The translations under genes were made by a program, and so were the position numbers. This document shows, piece by piece, positions 1-10,765 of a DNA stretch of 64,000 bases (position 1 is the first letter of the stretch; each line of letters opens with the position of its first letter). The notes under the pieces are model-generated. The model was not told where the DNA came from, did no database searches, and was given only the letters and a program-made list of their open reading frames with translations. The stretch spans positions 434,001-498,000 of the forward strand of contig CAWFMD010000006.1 in assembly GCA_963816975.1 (NCBI GenBank). The letters run 5' to 3'. The stretch comes from DASRIA01 sp963816975. GTDB lineage: Bacteria > Actinomycetota > Thermoleophilia > Solirubrobacterales > JBBDJG01.

Positions 1-168
1 CTGCTTGAGGGCTGCAACGACATGCGCAGATTCCTGAGAACCGCTTGTCGGAATGCGCACAATGGTGGCCGCTTGTCTGCGGGGTTCCTGCGGCCCGGCA
101 CCGCCGCAGGGGCGCCGCGGCCGGTTGCCCGGACCGCGGCGCCACATCCCCGCCCCTCAGGACGGCGG

Positions 169-1672
169 CTAGCGCCGGCCCCTCCGCGACTTGCGCTTTG
201 CCCCCCTGCCGTGCGCCTTCGCCGCGGCCTGGCCGCCGCGCACGCGCCTCACCGGCACGGCATCGGCGTCCACCTGGCCCGCGCTGTCGTAGGCCTTCGC
301 GGTGATCGTGTGCGACCCGTAGCCGAGCTTGCGCACGCGCCACGTCTCCCGGTAGGGAGCGACGTGTCGCGGTCCACGAGCCTCCTGTCCACGTAGAAGT
401 CGACACGCGCAATGCGCTTGTCGTCCCGCGCGGTCGCCGCCATGCGCAGCGTGCGGACGAAGCGTGGCCCCGCTCGCGGGGGAGGTGACCTCCACCACGG
501 GCGGGGCGTCGATGCCGGGCACGGGCGCCGGTGCGGGCGCCGGGCCCGGGGCGGGCCCTGGTTCGGGTCGGGCTCGGGCCCGGGGCGGGCCCTGGGTTCG
601 GGCCGGGCCCCGGGTCCGGCACCGGCGGTGGAGGCGTCCCGCTGCCCGCCAGCAGCGCCGCGCACGGGCTGCCGGCCGACAGGCGGAAGTCCTTGGCCGT
701 CCGGTTCGCGAACTGCGGGTCCGCGATCAGGTTCTGCAGCGCGGTGAAGTCCCGGCTCACCATGATCCCGCCCTCACGGGCGTACGAGCCGGTGCGCGTC
801 GTCCAGACGCAGTTCAGCCGTGCGACGTTCCCCCCGCCGCTCAGCTCCCAGTCCTCGATGTTCCAGCGCAGCACCGAGTTGGAGACCACGTTGTGCTCGA
901 CCACGTTGTGCGCGGACTCGCGTGCGTAGCTCACGCCCTGCCCGTTGCCGTCGATCACGTTGCGCGCGATGTAGGCGCTCTGGGAATCGGGGAACATCTG
1001 CACCCCGCGATCCGCGTTGTCGTAGATCCAGTTGTCGAGCACCTGGGTGTTGTCCGCGTGCTCGATGTAGATCCCGTGGTGGTGGTTCTGGGCCGGCAGC
1101 ACACCGCAGTCGTGGATCCGGTTGCGCTCGATCGTGACCCGCACCGCGCGGCCGTAGTCGTTCGAACCCGAGCAGGAAACAGATGCCGGTGTGGTAGTTC
1201 GTGACGTCGTTGTCACGGAACACGACGTCGTTCCCGTAGACGCTCGGGCTGGGCAGCGTGTCTGCCGGATGGCGCCCGTCGAGGTCGAGGCCCTCGATCG
1301 TCACGAAGTTCGCCGAGTCCTTCACCCGCAGGCGCCCGCGCAGCGTGGCGCGCTCGCCCGGGTAGCTGGACAGCGTGACCGGCGATCCTGCGCTGCCGCC
1401 GCGCTCGATCGCGACGTCCTGCTCGTAGAGGCCGGCCCGCAGGCACCCGGTCTGGCCGGGTTGCAGCGAGCCCACCAGCTTCCGGCCGTCCGGTACGGGC
1501 TCGCGACGGTGCCCGCCGCGGAGTCCGAGCCGGACGCCGAGGCGACCTTGTCACACGACGTGGCGGCGCCGCTGTCCGCCACCGCGGCCGCGACAATGAC
1601 TGCCGCCGTTGCGATCGCGGCGAACGACTTCCGCCCGCGCGCGAGCTTTCTGCCTGTGGTTCCCAATGCCAT
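169..1672 (-). CDS. Secreted right-handed parallel beta-helix protein with C-terminal Ig-like domain (frameshifted)
   Basis: Probably a secreted surface polysaccharide-binding or -cleaving protein. The start is the ATG at 1672 behind a good AGGGAGG site; it opens with a signal peptide (GRKSFAAIATAAVIVAAAVA). The body reads like a pectate-lyase-type beta-helix, with repeated short N-rich turns such as NRIHDCG, DNWIYDN and ARNVIDGN. A Pro/Gly-rich linker (about 530-640) leads to an Ig-like module (ARVDFYVD, GSHTITAKAYDSAGQVD) and a very basic tail. The frame changes at least three times: near 1480, near 1165, and in the Ig-like domain between about 350 and 480. The intact protein would be about 500 residues. 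It is divergent from the flippase gene and probably part of the same surface locus. The fold is well supported; catalytic activity is not. Confidence 0.7.
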
Positions 1673-1878
1673 TTCTGCCCTCCCTGGCTTGTTTTGCGTG
1701 CCCTCCCAGGCACGCCGGCATTGGCTATGCACTCGGAGGTCGCCGTGCAGGCCTTGAGCCCCAAGTCGCCGCGGCGTGGACAGGTGTGTGAAAGCGCCCC
1801 GCGGCCCGGCGGCACCCTGCGCCCACCTTTCCCGCGCCCCGTCAGGGATGCGGGCGATCCCGCCGATGTGAGCCAGTA

Positions 1879-3384
1879 ATGCGTCCGGCCAGTCGACCCC
1901 CGCCGCCCCACGGGGGCGACACGATCAGGCGCAACACCGCATTTGCGCTGGCCTCCCAGCTCGCGACCGCGAGCTTCACGGCAATCCTCACGATCTTCCT
2001 GGTCCGGGTGCTGGGGCCCGAGGACTACGGCGTGTTCGCGCTGGCGCTGAGCGTCGCGTCGCTGGTGTTCCTGCCCGCCGACTTCGGCATCTCGCAGTCC
2101 ACCGCGCGCTTCGTCGCCGAGCACCGCGGCGAGGACGGCCGCGTCGCGGAGGTCCTGGCCGACGGCCTGAAGCTGAAGCTGATCGCCTCGGGGGCGTCTC
2201 TGCGTGCTCCTGTTCGCGCTCGCGGAGCCGATCTGCGAACGCGCTACAACACGCCCGAGATGGCATGGCCGCTGCGCGGCGTGGCGCTGGCGGTGTTCGG
2301 CCAGAGCATCATCGGCTACTACCGCACCGCGTTCGAGGCGCTGGGCAGCGTGTCGCTCACGCTGCGCCTGATCGCGGCCGAGAGCGCTGTCGAGGCCGGC
2401 GCGAGCATCGCGCTGGTGCTGCTCGGCGCAGGAGTCACGGGCGCCGCCTTCGGCCGCGCGATCGGCTACGGGTTCGGGGCGCTGTTCGCGCTGGTGCTGA
2501 TCGCGCGCGCCGGCGATCGGCGCGCGGGTTGTCGCTGCGCGGCAGCCCGGCGGCCGGCATCCGCGAGATCGCCCGCTATGCGGGTGCGCTGCTGCTGATC
2601 GACGCCGTGTTCGCGGTGCTGACGCAGATCGACATCCTGCTGATCGGCGCGATCCTCGGCACCGTCCGCGGTCGGCATCTTCCAGGCTCCGGCGAAGCTC
2701 ATCACGTTCCTGCACTACCCGGGGCTGGCGCTGTCGGCGGGCGTATCTCCGCGGCTGTCCCGCGGTGGAGCGGGGCCGAACGTGAGCGCGTTCCAGGCGG
2801 GCATCCGCTACCTGATGATCCTGCAGGCCGCCATGGTCGTGCCAGTGATGGTCTGGGCGGGGCCGATCGTCGAGGTCATCCTCGGATCCGACTTCGCCGA
2901 GTCTGCGGACGTGCTGCGCGCGCTGGCGCCGTTCATCTACCTGTTCGGCCTGGCGCCGCTCGTGTCGGTGGGCGTCAACTATCTGGGCGAGGCGCGGCGC
3001 CGCATACCGGTCGCGATCGCCGCGCTGGTGGTCAACTTCGTCGTATCGATCGTGCTGCTGAACGAGATCGGCGTGGTCGGCTGCGCGATCGGCGCCGACG
3101 CGGCCTACCTGATCTACGTGCCGGCGCACTTCTGGATCTGCAAGCGCCTGATCGGGCTGCCGATGCGGCCGCTGGTGGTCACCTTCGCACGCACGCTGGT
3201 CGCCGCGGGCGCGATGGCGGCCGTGATGCTCGGATTCGGCACCGACGACCTGTCGCTGCTGGACTGGCTTGCCGGGGGCGCCAGCGGCATCACGACGTAC
3301 TGCGTGGTCCTGGTGCTGACCGGCGAGGTGCGACGCACCGAGCTGGTGTCGATCAGGCGCGCGCTCGCGCACCGCGTCGGGTAG
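1879..3384 (+). CDS. Wzx-type polysaccharide flippase, MOP superfamily (frameshifted)
   Basis: Integral membrane protein expected to flip lipid-linked glycan units across the membrane. The N-terminus (IRRNTAFALASQLA, then TIFLVRVLGPEDYGVFALAL) is the typical start of the polysaccharide synthesis/flippase family, and hydrophobic segments run to the C-terminus, giving about 500 residues, the usual size. The frame is lost and regained near 2200-2240 (expected VLLFALAEPICE is in another frame), then shifts again near 2530 and near 2680. All pieces are collinear, so one ancestral gene is clear. It sits 19 bases upstream of a glycosyltransferase gene. Whether the indels are real or assembly errors cannot be decided from the sequence. 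Confidence 0.82.
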
Positions 3385-3403
3385 GCGGGCTACCGTGCCC
3401 GCC

Positions 3404-4519
3404 ATGCGCCTGGTGCATCTCGCCGGCTACGGCGGCCCCTACCCGGGATCGTTCATCCCGATGCTGCGCGCCGTGATGGGCGCGGCGCGGGAGCGCGGGT
3501 GGGAGTGCGAGGTCGTGTTCACCCCGGTCTCGCAGGAGCGGGCCTGGCTCGCGGAACTCGCGCAGGACTCGATCCCGTACCGGTTCGCCCCGGCCGGCGC
3601 CTCCCGTCGCGAGCTGACCGGCTGGGTGGCGGAGCTGCTGGCCGAGCGCGGCGGGCCCGCCGTGCTGCACACGCACTTCACGCACTTCGACGTCGCGGCC
3701 GCCATGGCCGCCGCCAGGCGCCGGGACACCCGCGTCATCTGGCACGTCCACACCCCCCACTTCAAGGGCCCGGCCGCGTTTGCCCGCAACTACCTGAAGT
3801 ACGCCGTCTTCGGCCGCCGCGCGGAGCAGATCCTGTGCGTCAGCCCCGAGCTCGTGCGGACGATCACCCAGCGCGGCGCCCCGCGCGGGAGGGTCGAGTT
3901 CCTCCACAACGCCGTGGACGTGGACCGTTTCCGGTGCTGAGCGACGCGCAGCGCCAGGCCGCCCGCGACGAGCTCGGGCTGCCCGCCGGCCGGCCGCTGC
4001 TGGTGCACTTCGGCTGGGACTGGCTGCGCAAGGGAGGTGACGTGTTCGAGGCGGCCCTGCGGATGCTGCGCGACTCCGGCGCCGACCTCACGGGAGTGAC
4101 GGTCGGCGGCGGTGACGCCGCGCGCGAGCTGCGCGCACGGCTGGGCCTGGACGGCGACCTGACCGTGCTGGAGCCGACCGACAAGGTGCAGCAGATGTAC
4201 GCGGCGGCCGACGTGTTCGTGGCGCCCAGCCGCGCGGAGGGCACGCCCTACTCGGTGCTGGAGGCCGTCTCCAGCGGCACCGCCGCGGTCGTCAGCGACA
4301 TCCCGGGCCACGCGACGATCGGCGCGCACGCGCCGGCGTGCGTGATCACGCCGCTCGAGGCGGCGCCGATCGCGGCGGCGATCCGCGGGCTGCTGGAGCG
4401 CGATCCGGCGCGAGGTGGCCGCGGACTCGCGCGCCGGGCACGCCTGGCTGCGGGAGCACCTGGGCCTCGGCCCGTGGGCGGAGGCGATGGCCGACCGCTA
4501 CGCCGCGCTGCTGCCCTAG
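3404..4519 (+). CDS. Glycosyltransferase family 4 protein (frameshifted)
   Basis: GT-B fold retaining glycosyltransferase, probably adding a sugar to the exopolysaccharide repeat. The N-terminal half (MRLVHLAGYGGPYPGSFIP, LHTHFTHFD, VIWHVHTPHF) is the acceptor domain. The C-terminal half has the family donor-binding signature: a helix then APSRAEGTPYSVLEAVSSGTAAVVSD, with the EGTPYSVLEA stretch carrying the conserved glutamate. The frame shifts near 3935, between VDRFR and VLSDAQRQA, and again near 4415, before the final EVAADSRAGHAWLREHLG. The ATG at 3404 is preferred over the GTG at 3395 because it begins the conserved MRLVHL strand. It converges with the next gene, with only 3 bases between stops. 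Confidence 0.85.
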
Positions 4520-4522
4520 CGC

Positions 4523-5672
4523 TCAGGCGCGCAGGAACTCGACCACGCGCCGGCTCTCGGCCTCCAGCGTGTGGGAGCGCACGCGCTCGACGCCCGACTC
4601 GATCAGGTCGCCGCGCAGGCCCGGGTCGTCGGCCAGGCGCTTGAGCTGCTCGGCGGGAGCGTCGGCGTCGCCGGGCTCCACCAGCAGGGCGGACTGTGCC
4701 CGACCGCGTCCGGAACGCCGCCCACGGCGGTCGCCACCACGGGCAGGCCGGCCGCGAACGCCTCGAACAGCGTCTGCGGCAGTCCCTCGGTCCACGACAC
4801 GTGCAGGAAGGCGTGGCTCGAGCGGTACACGTCGAGCAGCCCGCCGGTGATCGGCACGTACCCGAGCAGGTCCGCGTGGTCGGCGACGCCGAGCTCGTCG
4901 AGCCGCGCGCGCAGGTCGCCCTCCATCGGACCCTCGCCGCACGACCAGCAGCCGGAACCGGGGGTCGCGCTCGCGCAGCCGCGCCAGCACGTCGGCCAGC
5001 AGCAACGGGTTCTTCTCGGTCTCGAGGCGGCTGACGGTCAGCACGCGCAGCTCGCCGCCGTTCCAGACGCGTTGCGCGGCCTCGTGCGGGTCCACGATCT
5101 GGTCCTCGCCGACGAGCGACACCGACAGCGTCAGCAGGCGGCGGGCGCCGCGGTAGTTCTTGGCCAGCTGCGGGCCCACGACGATCACTCCGAACACCCT
5201 CGACATCAGCCGGAAGGCCCACTCCAGCATGTAGGCGGCGCCCATCATCCAGCGCTTGCCGGGATGGCGGCTGCGCGTGTACACGGGCATGTCCTGGCGG
5301 ACGCCCAGGACCACCTTCTTGCCGCGGATCGCGGCCAGGGCCGCGAACACGATCGCCAGCGGGTGCGGGCCCGAGCAGCCACACGACGTCGACCTGCCCG
5401 AGGTTCTTCCAGAATGCCGCCAGCGAACGGGCCATGGCCTGCACGGCCGCGCGCGCGTCGGCCTGGCTCTCGTAGTAGGGGAGCGGCACGAAGTCGATGT
5501 CGTCGGGCACGCGGTAGTGGGAGCGGCCCGGCTGCGGGTGGAGGCGCCCGAACAGCACGAGCCGGTCCACCATGCCGGCGAGCCGCGTGATGAACGTGAA
5601 GAACGCGCGCTCGGAGTAGTACGAGCCGCCGTCGTGCGAATAGCTGTAGTCCGTGTAGACGCCTACGCGCAT
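4523..5672 (-). CDS. Glycosyltransferase family 4 protein (frameshifted)
   Basis: A second GT-B glycosyltransferase, about 380 residues if repaired. The start ATG at 5672 begins MRVGVYTDYSYSHDGGSYYSE, a normal GT4 N-terminus. The donor-binding half contains LRVLTVSRLETEKNPLLLADV (a strand followed by the E-K-N loop), then HVSWTEGLPQTLFEAFAAGLPVVAT, the E-x7-E region of the family. Frame changes fall near 5365, near 4935 and near 4700. Pieces are collinear and together cover the whole fold. The next gene on this strand (GT2) ends 22 bases upstream of its start, so the two are probably co-transcribed. The sugar used cannot be told from sequence. Confidence 0.83.
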
Positions 5673-5694
5673 GGCCGATCCCAGGTCAAACGGT

Positions 5695-6735
5695 CTATTT
5701 CCGGCGCAGGCCGGCGATGCGCGCCAGCGCCGCCAGGGGCGGGCCGAAGGCCAAGCATCCCCGCAGGAAGCCCGCTCCCCACGACAGGTGCATGGTCGCA
5801 AACACGGCGGCCAGCCCCGCTCCCTCCGCGGGACCTTCCTTGCGCGCCGTGGGCGCGCTCGCCGCGACCACCGCTGCGGCCCACGTGAGCACCGCCGCGC
5901 GACACGCCTGCCGCAACGGCCGCGGCGCCAGCACGGCGCCGGCCAACGCGAGCACCAGCGCGGGCGGAAACACCGCCGAGCGGCGCATGCTCGCCGGGTG
6001 GAAGCGGCTGGTCTTGGCCCGGTAGAAGCCGTAGCGCCAGTACTGCCGGCCGAGCTTTTCGAGCGAGTCGCGCGGCGTGTAGAGCGCGCCCAGCTCCGGC
6101 ATGCACACGATCCGGCTGCCGCGCTCGAAGAAGCGCGCCGCCAGCTCGGAGTCCTGGTTCACAGGCCAGCCGTCGTCCCAGCCGCCGTACTCGGCGAGCG
6201 TCGCGCGCCGCCACACGCCGGTGAACACGCCCGTGTCGATGTCCTTCTCCTCGTCGGCCTCCCACTTGCTGGAGCCGCCGGCGCCGAACCACGATCGCAA
6301 CGCGAGCGCGACCAGGCGCGACCACCTGCCGGTGCCATGCGGAATCTGGGGACCGGTGACCCACTCGACCCCGTCGCCGCGCGCGAGCCGCTGGACGCCC
6401 TTGGCGACGTACTCGGCCGGGTAGTGCGTGTGCGCGTCCATGCGCACGACGTAGTCGCCGCGCGCGTTCGCGAGCCCGATGTTGAGCCCGAAGGTCGTGC
6501 GCCGCTGCGGGTTGTCGAGCACCCGGATGCGGTGATCGCCGGCCGCCATGTCCTCGAGGATCGCCCTCGTGCGGTCCTCGGAGGCGCCGTCCATGAACAG
6601 GTACTCGATCTCTCCGTCGAAGCGCTGGGAGAGCATGGCCTCGACGCTCTCGCGGATGTGGCGCTCCTCGTTGAGGACCGGGATCAGGACGCTCACGTCG
6701 ACTCGGCCGTTGGCTTGTTGGGAGTAGCTGGGCAA
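5695..6735 (-). CDS. Glycosyltransferase family 2, ExoA-like
   Basis: Inverting GT-A glycosyltransferase of 346 residues, one of the few intact genes in this locus. It begins with the family opening VSVLIPVLNEERHIRESVEAML, followed by YLFMDGASEDRT. A metal-binding motif VVRMDAHTHYP replaces the plain DxD, as is common in the ExoA succinoglycan-synthesis group. Further on are the acceptor-side motif NQDSELAARF and the stretch RQYWRYGFYRAKTSRFHP. The last 100 residues hold hydrophobic segments that should anchor it in the membrane. It lies between a GH-A glycosidase and a GT4 gene on the same strand, fitting assembly of a secreted polysaccharide. Its exact sugar is unknown. Confidence 0.9.
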   Translation of the reverse strand: MPSYSQQANGRVDVSVLIPVLNEERHIRESVEAMLSQRFDGEIEYLFMDGASEDRTRAILEDMAAGDHRIRVLDNPQRRTTFGLNIGLANARGDYVVRMDAHTHYPAEYVAKGVQRLARGDGVEWVTGPQIPHGTGRWSRLVALALRSWFGAGGSSKWEADEEKDIDTGVFTGVWRRATLAEYGGWDDGWPVNQDSELAARFFERGSRIVCMPELGALYTPRDSLEKLGRQYWRYGFYRAKTSRFHPASMRRSAVFPPALVLALAGAVLAPRPLRQACRAAVLTWAAAVVAASAPTARKEGPAEGAGLAAVFATMHLSWGAGFLRGCLAFGPPLAALARIAGLRRK

Positions 6736-6753
6736 CGTACCGATTATCGGCTG

Positions 6754-8180
6754 CTAACCGGTGGAACCGAAGGGGTTGACCGGGCGGTCGGGCGGTCGCT
6801 TGAGGGAGAACGGCACGGACACCTCGCCCCTCCTCCCGATGCGCGCGCGCAGATGGCCTTTGCGGGGGCCCCTGAACCGCGCCTTGAAGATGCCGGTGCG
6901 GTCCGCGCGCAGCCGGCGCAGCCGCCTGTAGCGGCCCCGCACGGAGCGCTCGATCGTGACCCTGCCCCGCAGGCCGGCCGGCGTGCGGCCCCAGACACGA
7001 ACACGCTTGCCGGAGCGAAACGCCACGAATGGGAACCGGAACGCCTGCAGCGACGCCCGCTTGGGCTGGTCGCAGGCGATCCCGGTCGCGCAGCGCAGCC
7101 ACAGGCCGGACTGCACGGCACCGCCGATCGGGCCGTCGCGCAAGCGGTACCAGACGAACAGGCTGACGCCGGCGCTCCAGGAGCGGTAGAGCGCCTCGGA
7201 CACCCAGCGGGCATGCAGGCCGAGCGGCACTCCCTTCGGATCCGCGGGCGCGGTGTCCCAGCCGAACTCGGTCACCCAGAACCGCACGGCGCCGCGCGAC
7301 TGCGATCCGCTGCTTGCGCACCGCGGTCCTCAGGAGCTTGCGCATGCGCGGCAGGTCGCCGAGCGAGATGCTGTCGCGGTGCCCCGCCTTGTGGGTCGGG
7401 CCGCCCGATGTATAGGGGTGGTGGCTCCACGCGTCGAGCTGCACGGGCGGCCCGCAGCCGCGGCATCACCTTGAGCTTGGCCGACAGGCACAGCAGCTCC
7501 CGCATGAAGCGGTAGGGGCCGATCGTGGTCGAGCTCTGGCGGTTCAGCGTGAACGGGAACAGGGCGCCCGCCACCACGACGTTGTCCGCGTGCACGCGGT
7601 GCACGCCGGTCGCGAAGCGGTTGACCATCTCGCGGTAGAGCGTGGGCGAGAAATTGCTTCCGTCGTCATTGCGTTGCGGAAACAGGAAGAAGCTTGCGTT
7701 GGGCTCGTTCCAGGCCTCGAACATCGCCACCCGCGGCAGCCCCGCGACCGTGCCGCTGTAGCGCCGCGCGATCGCCTCCCCGAACAGCCCGAACTGGAGC
7801 GGGTCTGGGTTTCCCGCGCCGGATGTCCCGCGCTTGTCGCGCTCCGCCCAGGGCGGAGACTGCTCCACGGTGACGAGCGGCCTCAGCCCGGTCGCGACAG
7901 CCGCCCGGATCTGGCTGTCGAACGGCTCCCAGCTGTAAGCGGGATCGTGCGGGTCGGTCGGGTTGAATGCGGCAGGCGGGGAGTTGGGCGCCACGTCCTT
8001 CCAGGGCACGACGATCTTCACGACGTTCGATCCCGACGCCTTGACGCGGTCGAAGTGCGTCTGCGTGAAGTCGAAGTCCTGCACGCCGGTGACGAGCGGG
8101 CGCGCCGCCGACGCGGAGCACGGCAGCGCCAGCACCGCCGCGGATGCGACGAGCGCGGCTCCGCGCCTGATCAGGGTCAT
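6754..8180 (-). CDS. Secreted clan GH-A glycoside hydrolase (frameshifted)
   Basis: Probable extracellular glycosidase of the TIM-barrel clan GH-A (GH5/GH10/GH39-like). The ATG at 8180 starts a signal peptide ending PCSASA; a TTG at 8190 would add only four residues. The acid/base motif EAWNEPN and the later nucleophile motif WVTEFGWDT are both present, the two glutamates expected of the clan. The C-terminal 100 residues form a basic Ig-like extension rich in R and G. The frame shifts near 7450 and near 7310, splitting it into three collinear pieces. It lies 18 bases upstream of the GT2 gene. A role in trimming or remodelling the locus polysaccharide is inferred from context. Confidence 0.78.
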
Positions 8181-8217
8181 GCCGGGGTTCAAGGGTCTGC
8201 CTACGGGGAGTGCTCGG

Positions 8218-10042
8218 TCACGCGCCTGCGCCGGCTAGCCACGCAGAGCCTCGAACAGCGGCTGACTTCGGGTTCAGAGCCTGCGCGCGCCTCAGGCTGC
8301 GGCGCCCTGCACGTATGGAACCAGCCTTGGTCTGGATGCGCGCCGCCACCAGCCAGGTGCTCCAATCGCTGCTGTCGCGCTCGAGCGCGTCCTCGATGTG
8401 CCGGCTTGCGCCGCGCAGCCGGCCGGCCTGCTCCTCGACCAGCGCCAGCTGTACGTAGGGCGACGCGGCCCACGGCTGCAACGAGCGGGCGTCCTCGGCG
8501 GAGTCGATCGCCGCCGCGACGTCGCCGCGCTGCGCCGCGGCCTGGCTGCGCTCCAGGCGCTCCTGCCCGAGCATCGGCACCGTCACGCACATGATCGCCG
8601 CCACCGCGACGGCGACAGCCGCCGTGCGCAGCGCGCGCCGGCGCAGCGCGCCGTGACCGGGCGCCGCGGCCCGGCGGGACTGCTCCGCGGCGGCCGGCGG
8701 CGAGCGTCGCAACCCCGGCCAGCATCCCCAGGGCCACGACGGCCACGAGCGCGACGATCGTCAGCTCCCACATCCAGTCGATCGCGGCTCCCACCGCGAA
8801 CGCCGCGAGCACGGCGGCCAGCGCCGCCACCAGGGGCCGCGCCGGTCCGGCTGCTCGCAACCGCGACAGCGCTGCCGCAAACCCCGTGCCGAACACGAGC
8901 ACGATCAACAGGAAGCCGGCGACACCCAACTCGCCGAGCATCTCGAGCCACAGGCTGTGCGCGTCGCGCACGAACAGCGGGAAGTCGGCGTGCTCGGTCC
9001 ACCACGACTGGTAGGAGCCGGCGCCCCGGCCGAACGCCGGTCGCGTCTCCCACTGGTCGCGGGCCGCCGCCCACAGCTGCCAGCGACCGGTGCTCGCCGA
9101 GCTCAGCAGGTGCGAGCGGGTGAAGTCGCCCTCGGTGTAAGTCGTGTCCCCCGGCGGGCGCTTGAAGTCCTCGAACTTGCCGGCTGGGTCGAACGCGGCA
9201 ACGCCCGCCACGGCGACCACCGCCAACCCGACGACACACGCCGCACGGGCGGCGCGCGGCAGTCTCACGTCCCAGTCGGCGAACCGGCACCAGGCCCAGT
9301 AGAGGGCGCCGCCCGCCGCGCCGAGCAGCGCGATCCAAAGCGCGGCGCTGTGGCCCTGACCGGCCACCGCGGGCGCCGACAGCGGCCCGTTGACGAGGTC
9401 GTCGCGCGCGAGCAGCACCTCGACCGCGCCGACCGCAACGGCCGCCGCGATCCCGGCCGCCACCAGTGCGCTGGTGCGGCGGGAGGTGAGCGCGCAGAAC
9501 ACGAGCACGCCGGCGACCGCCACTGCGGCGCCGCCGCGCGACGACGTGAGGTAGATCGTCGCCGCGATTGCGGGTACGGGCGCCAGCGCGACCGCGCGCA
9601 GGATCGCGGGCCGCTGCGCGACCGCTGCGCGCAGCAGGAGCGGCAACGCCATGCCGGCGAGGATCGCGAGCCCGTTCCAGTAGTTCACGGGATAGTGGAG
9701 GCGCGTCTGCACCGGAAAGAACTCGGGCGGCGCACCGGGGCCGATGTCGCCCCACCAGAAGCGGCTCGCGAGCGCGAGCGCGACGACGCCGACGATGCCG
9801 AGCGCGAGCCCGTCGCTGACGGCGGCCGCGTGGCGCGCGCGCACCGCCATCGCCACCAGGGCGAACACTCCCAGGTACATGAGCACGCGCGTGAACTCGA
9901 GGAAGGCCTTCTCGTCGGAGGCAGCCCAGCCGCTGGACAGCAGGGTGAGGATCGCAAGCGCCGCGAGGGCCGCGCCCGCGACGATCGCCGCACGGGGCGG
10001 CCGCACGCCCGGCCAGAGCTTGAAGGCCACTCCGAGCGCCAC
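8218..10042 (-). CDS. O-antigen ligase/polymerase-family membrane protein with C-terminal TPR region (frameshifted)
   Basis: Multi-pass membrane protein of the Wzy/WaaL type, expected to polymerise or ligate lipid-linked glycan at the outer face of the membrane. About ten hydrophobic segments flank a large soluble loop containing GRGAGSYQSWW and DAHSLWLEMLGELGVAGFLL, the family hallmark. The frame shifts near 8700, and the continuation (QAAAQRGDVAAAIDSAEDA, ERDSSDWSTWLVAARIQ) has TPR-like helices. The true N-terminus is unresolved. Coding for a first membrane helix (AITLLVGAATFALGFND) continues upstream in frame to about 10170, but no ATG, GTG or TTG lies there. Either another indel sits upstream or the GTG at 10042 is used. 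Confidence 0.78.
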
Positions 10043-10244
10043 CGCCCACCACGCCGCGATGCCGATCGCCGAGCGGTCGGTCAGCTGGTAGCTACCGTCG
10101 TTGAAGCCCAGCGCGAAGGTTGCCGCGCCGACCAGCAGGGTGATCGCGACAGCCGGCGCCGCCGCGCTGCGGTGGCGCGCAGCGGAGGGCCGGGAGGCGG
10201 GCCGCTGCGTCGCGGCGGCGCCCGGGGGCCGCTCCTGTGTCCGG

Positions 10245-10760
10245 CTAGCCGGACTTGCTGTTCTTGTGGCGCTGATAGGCGACTGCCCCGACCATCAGGC
10301 CCGTGATCGCGATCAGCGCGAACAGGAGCCAGAGCATGTCTTCACCGCCGTCGCGCACGGCCTTGACGGAGGCCGCCGGAACGGCCGTCGAGCGGGAGGA
10401 CCTGCCACGCTTGTTGTTATCGGCGCCCGCGCCCTGCGCCTGAGGCGCACCGAACCGGTCAGACGTGGCGACCTCTTCGAGCGAGGCGGCATCCCGCCCA
10501 CCCTCGGCGTCGAGCTTGGCCTGCACGGCGGCCGGGAGCCGCGTGCGCCCGCCCTTGCGGTCCTTCGTGGGGCTGGGGCCGCCGCTCGTGGGCAGCGTTT
10601 CGACGTACTGGTCGGCGGCGGAGAAGTCGTCGGGCAACTCGGCCGCGGCGGCCGGGGTCGCCGGCGCGAACGCAAACAGCGCGAGCGCGGCCAAGCACGC
10701 CGCTCTCGCGAGCGCAGCCACAGCGCCCGGCGTGCGGCCGGCCCGGAGCGGCATGGGCAT
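10245..10760 (-). CDS. Hypothetical secreted/membrane-anchored protein of the exopolysaccharide locus
   Basis: A protein of about 171 residues with an N-terminal signal peptide (LARAACLAALALFAFAPA) and one C-terminal membrane helix (MLWLLFALIAITGLMVGAVA) ending in a short basic tail. The middle is low in hydrophobics and rich in charged and A/G residues. I do not recognise the family. The ATG at 10760 is chosen because it places the signal peptide at the start and lies 5 bases after the stop of the sugar transferase gene, implying translation coupling. Its topology (exported body, C-terminal anchor) suggests a surface or assembly accessory protein for the glycan; that is inference. Confidence 0.6.
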   Translation of the reverse strand: MPMPLRAGRTPGAVAALARAACLAALALFAFAPATPAAAAELPDDFSAADQYVETLPTSGGPSPTKDRKGGRTRLPAAVQAKLDAEGGRDAASLEEVATSDRFGAPQAQGAGADNNKRGRSSRSTAVPAASVKAVRDGGEDMLWLLFALIAITGLMVGAVAYQRHKNSKSG

Positions 10761-10765
10761 CTGCG

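Noticed and set aside
1673..1878. Possible c-di-GMP-like riboswitch before the beta-helix gene (hairpin GCGTGCC/GGCACGC then CGCAAAA)
   Set aside because: Only a few bases resemble the GEMM core and there is no room for the second helix before the start codon.
1213..3405. Very long minus-strand open frame antisense to the flippase, and similar ones at 25697-27745 and 43346-45046
   Set aside because: They lie opposite well-supported membrane protein genes, are rich in R, H, Q and D as expected for shadows in GC-rich DNA, and contain no recognisable motifs.
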